Part shown: positions 57,524 through 64,000 of the stretch, piece after piece
Layout: each line of letters opens with the position of its first letter
How positions within the stretch are numbered: position 1 is the stretch's first letter
Origin: Pseudomonas siliginis
GTDB lineage: Bacteria; Pseudomonadota; Gammaproteobacteria; Pseudomonadales; Pseudomonadaceae
NCBI RefSeq assembly: GCF_019145195.1
Contig: NZ_JAHSTW010000001.1
Span: 186,001-250,000 of the forward strand
Length of the DNA stretch: 64,000 nucleotides
Direction: 5' to 3'
Made by a program: the position numbers and the translations under genes
Notes under the pieces: model-generated
Told to the model about the DNA's origin: nothing
What the model saw: the letters and a program-made list of their open reading frames with translations, nothing else
Databases searched by the model: none

Positions 57524-58630
57524 TCAGCTCCCGCTCTCATCAAAACCATGGAAGAAACTCGCCACCTGCGCAGAGTCCAGCTCGGCAACGGTCGGCGGGT
57601 TCCAGCGCGGTGACTTGTCCTTGTCGATCAACAGGGCGCGCACGCCTTCGATCAGGTCGCCACGGGCAAACCACTGGCGGTCCAGATGCAGCTCCAGCGC
57701 AAAGCAATTCTCCAGACTCAGGTGCCTGCCGCGACGGAGCATTTCCAGGGTCACGGCCATGGCCAGCGGCGAGCGGGTTTCCAGCAGATCCGCCGTGCTG
57801 ACTGCCCATTCATGGCTGTCGGCGACAGTGACGGCGCGCAATTGCTCGATCATGCTCGGCACGTCGGGCAGGGCAAAGAAATGATCGATGGCCGGGCGCA
57901 ACGCCTCGAGTGGTGCGTCCGGCAGGGTTTGTACGGCGTGCTTGGCCAGCAGGTTCTGCAGCGACTTCAGCGGCGTGTCCTGCCACTCCATCTGGTCGAG
58001 CTTGTCGTCGAGCAGCGCCAGTTTGCTGCTGTCCAGGTACCAGTCGGCGAGGCCGCAGTACAGCGCATCGGCGGCGCGAATCTGCACGCCGCTGACGCCC
58101 AGATAAATCCCCAGCTCACCGGGGATGCGCGGCAGGAAGTAACTGCCGCCGACATCAGGGAAATAACCGATGGCCACTTCCGGCATCGCCAGACGGCTCT
58201 TCTCGGTGACCACACGCAGATCGGCGCCTTGCACCAGGCCCATGCCGCCGCCAAGAACGAATCCGTCCATCAGGGCCAGCACCGGTTTGCGGTAGTGATG
58301 AATCGCCAGATCGAGGGCATATTCCTCGACGAAGAAATCTTCGTGCAGCGTGTCGCCGCTTTTGTAGCTGTCATACAGCGAACGAATATCACCGCCGGCG
58401 CAAAAAGCCTTTTCACCGGCGCCGCGCAATACCACGGCGTGAACATCGGCATCAGACGCCCAGGCATCGAGCTGCTGCTGCAGCAGACGCACCATGTCGA
58501 GGGTGATGGCATTGAGGCCCGCAGGGCGGTTGAGGGTCAGGTGGCCGATATGGTTGCGCACCTCGGCCAGCACGTCGTTTTGCATGGCATCCATGGACGG
58601 GGTCCGCCGGGATGAAGCCTGAGCTGTCAT
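57524..58630 (-). CDS. 3-hydroxyisobutyryl-CoA hydrolase / enoyl-CoA hydratase family
   Basis: The 368-residue crotonase-fold protein is about 100 residues longer than simple hydratases, with a C-terminal HIBCH-type extension (GDLIEGVRALLIDKDKSPRWNPP). Oxyanion motifs are KAFCAGGDIRSLYD and LMDGFVLGGGMGLVQGAD, with catalytic MPEVAIGYFPDVGGSYFL. It would hydrolyse 3-hydroxyisobutyryl-CoA in valine breakdown. GGGAG lies six bases before the chosen ATG. Confidence 0.88.
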   Translation of the reverse strand: MTAQASSRRTPSMDAMQNDVLAEVRNHIGHLTLNRPAGLNAITLDMVRLLQQQLDAWASDADVHAVVLRGAGEKAFCAGGDIRSLYDSYKSGDTLHEDFFVEEYALDLAIHHYRKPVLALMDGFVLGGGMGLVQGADLRVVTEKSRLAMPEVAIGYFPDVGGSYFLPRIPGELGIYLGVSGVQIRAADALYCGLADWYLDSSKLALLDDKLDQMEWQDTPLKSLQNLLAKHAVQTLPDAPLEALRPAIDHFFALPDVPSMIEQLRAVTVADSHEWAVSTADLLETRSPLAMAVTLEMLRRGRHLSLENCFALELHLDRQWFARGDLIEGVRALLIDKDKSPRWNPPTVAELDSAQVASFFHGFDESGS

Positions 58631-58772
58631 CTGTAACTCCCTGCTTTTTATTGTCTTTATTCGAAAAGCCCGCGCGCGGGCGTTAGCGGATCGTAACAGT
58701 GCAAATTTGTCGTGTACAACGGGGATATGTGCAGGGGGAATCTGCGTTTTTACATGCCTCGAAATTGCGTGG

Positions 58773-59459
58773 CTATCGAAAGGTTTCGCTGATGCTGCGG
58801 CGCTTGGCGTGCAATTCGCTGGCGTGAATCAGACGTTCGAGGTCTTCGGGGGTGACGTCGATGAAGGCTTCCATGTCGGCCAGCGCCAGTTTCAGGTCTT
58901 CGGCGGTAATTGCCTGGCGGTCGACCGGGACCACTGGCGGTGCCGGGTCAGCAGCTCGCTTCGGATAGCGTATGCGAGTCAGGTTATTATAGGCCAGCGC
59001 GCTGACGAGCATGCAAAGGGCGCCGAGCATCACCGGCTCCATGGCTTTCCAGTCCATGGCGATGGTTGCCGGGTCGGCCAGCACCAGCGTCAACGCCAAG
59101 GCGCCGGCCGGTGGGTGCAGGCAACGCAGCCAGCACATGAGAATCACCGCCATGCCGGCGGCGAGGCAGGCGCTGCCCAGCGTACGGCCAAGCACATGGG
59201 CGACCAGCAAGGCGACCACGCCAGCACACAGGTAGCCGCCAAGAATCGACCATGGCTGGGCGAGGGCGCCCGAGGACACCGCGAACAGCAGCACCGCCGA
59301 AGCGCCGAGCGGGCCGACCAGGTGAAAGGCAACGTCATGGCCGAACACCTGCGCGCACATCCACACACTGAACAGCGTGCCCAGGGCCATGCCGATCGCG
59401 GCACGGCTCCATTCAGTAGGGCGGGTGTTGATGGCAGCGGGCAACCAGCGAGCGAGCAT
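58773..59459 (-). CDS. HPP-family membrane protein
   Basis: The 228-residue protein has four or five hydrophobic segments and the signature CLHPPAGALALT, which gives the HPP family its name. About 70 soluble residues follow, ending in a helical segment (AITAEDLKLALADMEAFIDV). Some HPP proteins transport nitrite in plants; no substrate is known in bacteria. AAAGGATCAG precedes the ATG. Confidence 0.86.
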   Translation of the reverse strand: MLARWLPAAINTRPTEWSRAAIGMALGTLFSVWMCAQVFGHDVAFHLVGPLGASAVLLFAVSSGALAQPWSILGGYLCAGVVALLVAHVLGRTLGSACLAAGMAVILMCWLRCLHPPAGALALTLVLADPATIAMDWKAMEPVMLGALCMLVSALAYNNLTRIRYPKRAADPAPPVVPVDRQAITAEDLKLALADMEAFIDVTPEDLERLIHASELHAKRRSISETFR

Positions 59460-59489
59460 GTAGAACTGATCCTTTACAAAATCCGGGGC

Positions 59490-59516
59490 AAAAAAAAGGA
59501 CTTGTCCGGCAAATCC
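59490..59516 (-). terminator. Terminator of the MFS gene
   Basis: On the minus strand GGATTTG and CAAGTCC pair around CCGGA and are followed by eight T residues. Confidence 0.78.
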
Positions 59517-59615
59517 GGAAAGCCCTAGAAGCGTTCCAACATTGGGGGAGGAACGCGCGTAGTTTGCCGATCAAACTCGATGCTGACAAATTCATATAAA
59601 TGCAGTTTTAGTGCA

Positions 59616-60794
59616 CTATTTTTGCATTGAACGGGTGCGCCGCGCGCTGACGAAGCATAGATATCCACCCAACGCCGCCAAACCGCTGAGGGCGTAGAAC
59701 ATGCTCGGCGCCGGCGTGTGCATCAGCAGAAACCCGCACAGCACCGGGCTCGCCCCGCCGCCGAGTGCCGATAGATTCTGCGCGCCGTAGTAACTGCCGC
59801 GCAGCGCCTCCGGGGCGAGGGTGTCGACGAAGAGGAAGTCTGCCGGGTAAATGATCATTTCGCCCAAGGTGAAGATGAACATCGCCACGCACCAGCCGAG
59901 CAGGCTGTCCGCCACACTGAAGCCAATCAACCCGACGATGAACAGCGCAGTGCCGCCAGCAATCCAGTGACGCAGGTGTTCGCGACTGAGCCAGCGACCC
60001 ACCTGGTATTGCAGCAGGATCACTGTGATTGCGTTGCAGGCGAGCAGGGCGGCCATGGTGTCCAGGGTCTGTTGCTGGGTGTGGGTGACCAGCAGGTATT
60101 GCGACAGGTACAGCGTAAAGCGCCCGTGCACCAATGTGCTGAGCAGGCAACCGAGGGTGAACAGCACCATGGTGCGGTCGTTTTTCAGGATCATCAGCGT
60201 GTTGAGGAAACTTTGCGGCGCACTGCCGGAAGTTATCGGACTGGCATCCCTGGCCGCGCCGAGCAGCAGGAAAATACTGCCAATGGCGATCGCACCGGCA
60301 ACGATGAACGGCGCGGACGGCTGCACCCCGGCAATCACCACGCCAATCATCGGGCCGACGGCGTAGCCGATATTGGTCAGCGTGTAATTGAGGGAAAACG
60401 CCTTGACCCGCTGGCCCACCGGCAGGTTTTCACTGAGGATCGCCTTGGAGCCGATCAGGAACAGCGCCGACGCGGTTTCGCTGATGATCAGCACCAGAGT
60501 GACCAGATACAGGTTCTGCGCGAAGGTCAGCAGGATCAGGCCGATACCGCTGGAGAGCATGGCCACAATCAGCAATTGGCGCTTGTCCAGCTTGTCGATG
60601 ATGTAGCCACCGTACAGCGACAGCAATGTTGCGCTGAACACGGCGATACCCAGCAGCAAGCCGACATCCTGCGGATCGAGGCCAAGCTTATTGCTGAGGA
60701 ACAGCGTCAGCAGAGGACTGATCAGGGCGCGGCTGATGACCACGGTCAACGAGCTGATCATCAACCGGCGAATAAACGGCGAATAGATGGCCAC
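59616..60794 (-). CDS. MFS transporter
   Basis: The 392-residue protein has about twelve hydrophobic segments. GTG at 60794 is the start, with AAGGA about 11 bases upstream. The loop between segments 2 and 3 is GGYIIDKLDKRQLLIVAML, a degenerate motif A. TNIGYAVGPMIGVV in segment 5 resembles the drug/H+ antiporter C motif. Substrate unknown. It ends at a strong terminator, so it is monocistronic. Confidence 0.85.
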   Translation of the reverse strand: MAIYSPFIRRLMISSLTVVISRALISPLLTLFLSNKLGLDPQDVGLLLGIAVFSATLLSLYGGYIIDKLDKRQLLIVAMLSSGIGLILLTFAQNLYLVTLVLIISETASALFLIGSKAILSENLPVGQRVKAFSLNYTLTNIGYAVGPMIGVVIAGVQPSAPFIVAGAIAIGSIFLLLGAARDASPITSGSAPQSFLNTLMILKNDRTMVLFTLGCLLSTLVHGRFTLYLSQYLLVTHTQQQTLDTMAALLACNAITVILLQYQVGRWLSREHLRHWIAGGTALFIVGLIGFSVADSLLGWCVAMFIFTLGEMIIYPADFLFVDTLAPEALRGSYYGAQNLSALGGGASPVLCGFLLMHTPAPSMFYALSGLAALGGYLCFVSARRTRSMQK

Positions 60795-60889
60795 GGAAGG
60801 GGAATGTCCTTATTCGGGAAGCGTGGGCGAACGCCATCCTCTCTGGGCAGCCGCCACCGGTCAACCCCCATCGCCCCATGCACATTGTC

Positions 60890-60982
60890 CCTGTGGGAGC
60901 TGGCTTGCCAGCGATTGCGGTGTGTCAGGCAACATTTGAATCGGCTGGTATTCCGTCATCGCTGGCAAGCCAGCTCCCACAC
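60890..60982. repeat. REP pair, GTGGGAGCTGGCTTGCCAGC family
   Basis: A second REP type: inverted GTGGGAGCTGGCTTGCCAGC arms around about 50 bases. The spacer has GCGGTGTGTCA, as in some copies of the main family. Confidence 0.9.
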
Positions 60983-61028
60983 GGTCTGTGTGCAGTCCAC
61001 TGCCAGCACTGGCCACCGGCGGGCCAGT

Positions 61029-62408
61029 TCAAGCCACATCCGAAGCCGCCGGCCACTGCCGCAAGGTGATCGGCAACTTGCACGATTCACCGCGCCCCAT
61101 CGGGAAATACTGAAAGCCATTGCGCGCCAGGCGCTCGGCGTCGTACAGGTTACGGCCGTCAAAGATCACCGGGCTGTTGAGGCGCTGTTTGATCAGCTCG
61201 AAATCCGGGGCCTTGAACTGTTGCCATTCGGTGCAGATGATCAGCGCATCGGCGCCGGCCAGTACCGATTCCGGCGTCCCCATCAACATCAGCTTCGACT
61301 CATCTGGATAGAGCTTTTGCGTTTCGACCATGGCCTCCGGATCAAACGCACGCACATTGGCACCGGCAGCCCATAAATCCTCAAGCATAACCCGGCTCGG
61401 CGCGTCGCGCATGTCGTCGGTGTTGGGCTTGAACGCCAGGCCCCACAGGGCAAAGGTCTTGCCGCGCAAATCGCCCCGGTAGAACGCGGTGATGCGCTCG
61501 AACAGCTTGTGCTTCTGGCGCTGGTTGATCGCCTCCACCGCTTGCAGCAAGTCGCTGGAACAGTGCGCTTGCTCGGCACTGTGAATCAACGCGCGCATGT
61601 CTTTGGGGAAACACGAACCGCCGTAGCCGCAACCCGGATAGATGAAGTGATAGCCGATCCGCGTATCGGCACCGATGCCTTGGCGCACTGCTTCGATATC
61701 TGCGCCCAGGTGCTCGGCGAGTTCGGCGATCTGGTTGATGAAGCTGATCTTGGTCGCCAGCATGCAGTTGGCGGCGTATTTGGTCAGCTCGGCGCTGCGC
61801 AGGTCCATGAACAGAATGCGGTCATGGTTGCGGTTGAACGGCGCGTACAGATCGCGCATCACATCGCGCACTTCAACGCCTTCGCAACCGATGACGATGC
61901 GATCCGGTCGCCGGCAATCAGCAACCGCTGAACCTTCCTTGAGAAATTCCGGGTTGGAGACAATATCGAACTGCAACAGGCGGCCAATCTTGATCAGGGC
62001 CTTTTCGATGTGGCTGCGCAAAGCATCGCCCGTGCCCACCGGCACCGTGGACTTTTCCACCACGATCAACGGCTGCTGGCGATGCCGGGCAATCGCGTCG
62101 CCGACCGACAGGACGTAGCGCAGATCCGCCGAACCGTCCTCGCGTGACGGCGTGCCTACCGCGATGAACGCCACACGCCCATGCAACACCGCAAGCCGCT
62201 CATCGGTGGTGAATTGCAGGCGTTTCGAATCCAGGCCCTCGCGCACCAGGCTGGCCAGCCCCGGCTCGAAGATACTGACGTGGCCCTGGCGTAACTGCTC
62301 GATCTTCTGCGCGTCGACATCCATGCAAACTACGTCGTGACCGACCTCAGCCAGCACCGCCGCTTGCACCAGACCGACATAACCACTGCCAAACACCGTG
62401 ATCTTCAT
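61029..62408 (-). CDS. ugd: UDP-glucose 6-dehydrogenase
   Basis: This 459-residue enzyme converts UDP-glucose to UDP-glucuronate for polysaccharide or lipid A modification. The start is MKITVFGSGYVGLVQAAVLA at 62408; the frame upstream has no binding site. The catalytic Cys266 is in GYGGSCFPKD, with NPEFLKEGSAVAD and FKPNTDDMRDAPS as further family motifs. It is monocistronic, with no polysaccharide genes beside it. Confidence 0.93.
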   Translation of the reverse strand: MKITVFGSGYVGLVQAAVLAEVGHDVVCMDVDAQKIEQLRQGHVSIFEPGLASLVREGLDSKRLQFTTDERLAVLHGRVAFIAVGTPSREDGSADLRYVLSVGDAIARHRQQPLIVVEKSTVPVGTGDALRSHIEKALIKIGRLLQFDIVSNPEFLKEGSAVADCRRPDRIVIGCEGVEVRDVMRDLYAPFNRNHDRILFMDLRSAELTKYAANCMLATKISFINQIAELAEHLGADIEAVRQGIGADTRIGYHFIYPGCGYGGSCFPKDMRALIHSAEQAHCSSDLLQAVEAINQRQKHKLFERITAFYRGDLRGKTFALWGLAFKPNTDDMRDAPSRVMLEDLWAAGANVRAFDPEAMVETQKLYPDESKLMLMGTPESVLAGADALIICTEWQQFKAPDFELIKQRLNSPVIFDGRNLYDAERLARNGFQYFPMGRGESCKLPITLRQWPAASDVA

Positions 62409-62652
62409 GCCGCACTCCTGCTCGCAGTTCCGTGGTTTGAAGATAAGAGCGCGATGTTTCAGTTCGCCTACCGTGCTGATAAAGCCGCAAACAGACCGTT
62501 CGGGGAATGCCCGATTGACTTTTATGGCCTCGAACGGCAGGTTGTCGGCCTTTCGCGGCAACCCCTGTCATTGCGTCACGCCGTTTTTTTGCGTTTCATT
62601 TCATGCATTTATTGTTTTTGTTGAATCGTTTTTTATTTCAAGGCCGTTTCGT
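62409..62652. other. Divergent promoter region of ugd and the integrase gene
   Basis: This 244-base region separates the two start codons. The part at 62580-62640 is AT-rich. No att-like direct repeat is evident by eye. Confidence 0.4.
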
Positions 62653-63591
62653 TTGAGTGATTTGTCGAGTACCCAACCTGCACCGTCCACCAGCAATCCG
62701 CTGACCGTTTACCTGGCACGACTGGCACCTTCCAGCCAGTTGACCATGCGCTATGTGCTGCAAGATGCCGCTGACCGCCTCGGTTTCGAGGACGTCGATA
62801 TCGAAGAAATCCCCTGGCACGGCCTGCAACCGGAAGACGTTGTAGCGCTGGTGGCCGCTTTGCGTGCCGATGGTTATGCACCGAACACCTCTTCGCTGTA
62901 CGTGAATGCCGTGCGCGGGGTGATGAACGAGGCGTGGCGCATGAGCCTGATCAGCCAGGATCACCTGTTGAAGATGCGTTCGGTCAAGGGCATAGCCGGC
63001 ACACGGCTGTCCCAGGGGCGCAACCTCAAGCGCACGCTGATTCACGAACTGATGGAAGTCTGCGCTGCCGACCCGCGCCCGCAGGGCTTGCGTGATGCGG
63101 CGGTGATAGCGCTGCTGTACGGCACCGGCATGCGCAAGTCGGAATCGGTGGATCTGGATCTGAGTCAGGTCGACTTCAAAGAGCGCAGCCTGACCGTCAC
63201 CGGCAAGGGCAACAAACAGCTGATCAAGTACGCGCCGGCCTGGGCCTTTGCCAAGCTCGATGCCTGGCTGGAACTGCGTCGTTCACAGCTCAAGGAAGGC
63301 GAGAGCGACGATGCTTTTCTGTTCAATCGCATTCGCCGGGGCAGCCACATCACCCGCGAGCGCATCACCAAACACGCGATTTACTACATCGCCCGCCAGC
63401 GCGGTACGCAGGTCGGGGTAAAAATCATGCCCCACGATTTTCGGCGTTCATTCATCACCCGGGTGATCGAAGAGCACGACCTGTCGATCGCGCAGAAACT
63501 GGCGCATCACAGCAATATCCAGACGACTGCCAACTACGATGTGCGCGATGACAACGAGCGTCGGCGGGCGGTGGATCGCTTCGATTTGTAA
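62653..63591 (+). CDS. Tyrosine recombinase / site-specific integrase
   Basis: I place the start at a TTG at 62653, nine bases after AAGG (TTCAAGGCC); the open frame upstream crosses the ugd promoter. The 312-residue product has a SAM-like N-terminal core-binding domain (about 20-120) and a catalytic domain with Arg161 (GTGMRKSES), Lys185, His261 and Arg264 (HDFRRSF), His286 and the nucleophile Tyr295. All six residues are intact. No phage or transposon genes adjoin it. It may be a resident recombinase or a remnant of a mobile element. Confidence 0.88.
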   Translation: MSDLSSTQPAPSTSNPLTVYLARLAPSSQLTMRYVLQDAADRLGFEDVDIEEIPWHGLQPEDVVALVAALRADGYAPNTSSLYVNAVRGVMNEAWRMSLISQDHLLKMRSVKGIAGTRLSQGRNLKRTLIHELMEVCAADPRPQGLRDAAVIALLYGTGMRKSESVDLDLSQVDFKERSLTVTGKGNKQLIKYAPAWAFAKLDAWLELRRSQLKEGESDDAFLFNRIRRGSHITRERITKHAIYYIARQRGTQVGVKIMPHDFRRSFITRVIEEHDLSIAQKLAHHSNIQTTANYDVRDDNERRRAVDRFDL

Positions 63592-63597
63592 ACGGTG

Positions 63598-64000
63598 TCA
63601 GGTCCGCGGCGGGCAGCGCGAGCCGCTGGCACCCTGCGCGATGTGCGCAGCGAGGCGTTTGACGTTGTTCTGTTGCGCGGTCACCAGTTCGTCGATGCTC
63701 GGCCCTGAAGGTGTCTGCAAGACCGAGCGACAGCTCAGCAGCGCCGCGTCCGCCGCACCTGATGGGCGCACTCGCCATTTCACGTCGATCAAGGCGTACT
63801 GGCCGGGAATCGAATCGAAGCGCTGCACGTCGATACGCACGGAGGCGCGCTGCTGGCCGACGCCGCCGCTCAATTGATCGACCAGCGCGCCGCGCAACTC
63901 ATCAGCAAGGGTGGCGCTCCACCAATCGGTTTCCAGAATCGCTACGCCGCTGTTGCCTTGGCGAATCACGATCTGCGCGCGATCGACCTGTGGCGGCACG
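63598..64000 (-). CDS. PqiC / ABC-type transport auxiliary lipoprotein (partial)
   Basis: Only the C-terminal 133 residues lie in the window; the gene begins past the right edge. The phrases PPQVDRAQIVIRQGNSGVAI, ETDWWSATLADELRGALVDQ and IPGQYALIDVKWRV match the DUF330/PqiC domain, a periplasmic lipoprotein that works with PqiAB-type MCE lipid transport at the outer membrane. The lipobox would lie outside the window. It converges on the integrase with six bases between them. Confidence 0.85.
   Translation of the reverse strand, partial: VPPQVDRAQIVIRQGNSGVAILETDWWSATLADELRGALVDQLSGGVGQQRASVRIDVQRFDSIPGQYALIDVKWRVRPSGAADAALLSCRSVLQTPSGPSIDELVTAQQNNVKRLAAHIAQGASGSRCPPRT

Noticed and set aside
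6006..60982. Repeated GTGGGAGCGAGCC units as a possible CRISPR array
   Set aside because: The copies are dispersed singly or in inverted pairs, not in a regularly spaced direct array, and no cas genes are present.
62653..63591. Integrase as the edge of a prophage
   Set aside because: The next gene is a PqiC-like lipoprotein and no phage gene is visible; evidence is insufficient in this window.

Overview
The window is a chromosomal segment of a fluorescent Pseudomonas, most likely the P. fluorescens group. The evidence is high GC, typical Pseudomonas genes (nhaB, nudC, pssA, lpxO, uppP, the fapABCDEF amyloid operon, efeUOB) and many copies of a Pseudomonas-type REP palindrome ending GTGGGAGCGAGCC. 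The species is my inference from gene content; no 16S or tRNA gene is present.

Layout. 1-9.6 kb: start of a small secreted protein, a CptA-type phosphoethanolamine transferase, a gnd-zwf-HAD operon joined by ATGA overlaps, the NhaB antiporter and a delta-60-repeat protein. 9.9-19 kb is the most distinctive part. It holds a sigma-54 activator, a 736-residue multidomain protein of unknown function behind a perfect lux-box-like palindrome, and the complete functional-amyloid operon fapABCDEF, preceded by a GG-N10-GC promoter with upstream dyads and carrying an intrinsic hairpin between fapC and fapD. 19-30 kb: nicotinamide riboside salvage (pnuC and a NadR-like kinase), a chemoreceptor, uppP-DUF1294, a LysR-YjbR unit divergent from an azoreductase, a secreted hydrolase, an MFS transporter and the ABC-F protein YbiT. 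30-45 kb: a zinc alcohol dehydrogenase with a ZIP transporter, a heme-oxygenase-like diiron protein with a methyltransferase, lpxO, ku, a PQQ sugar dehydrogenase, a dienoyl-CoA isomerase with nudC, a TSUP permease, a TetR/DUF1348 pair and pssA. 45-49 kb: an EfeUOB iron-uptake operon with an extra EfeO-like gene and tandem Fur-like sites. 49-58.6 kb: an AraC regulator and two branched-chain acyl-CoA modules, one isoleucine-type and one valine-type, facing each other. 58.7-64 kb: an HPP protein, an MFS transporter, UDP-glucose dehydrogenase, an orphan tyrosine recombinase and the end of a PqiC-like lipoprotein gene.

How the parts may work together. The fap cluster encodes a complete secretion and assembly system: FapC and FapB fibre subunits, FapA, the C39 protease FapD, FapE and the FapF pore. 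A neighbouring enhancer-binding protein with an intact GAFTGA loop and a candidate sigma-54 promoter suggest local control. The embedded 736-residue gene appears to be under separate, LuxR-type control. Other themes are iron supply (EfeUOB), envelope modification (CptA, LpxO, PssA, UppP) and catabolism of branched acyl-CoAs.

Many long open frames opposite real genes are GC-driven shadows and were left out. Where an open frame ran upstream through a REP element, the start was moved to the first codon with a ribosome binding site and family-like N-terminus.
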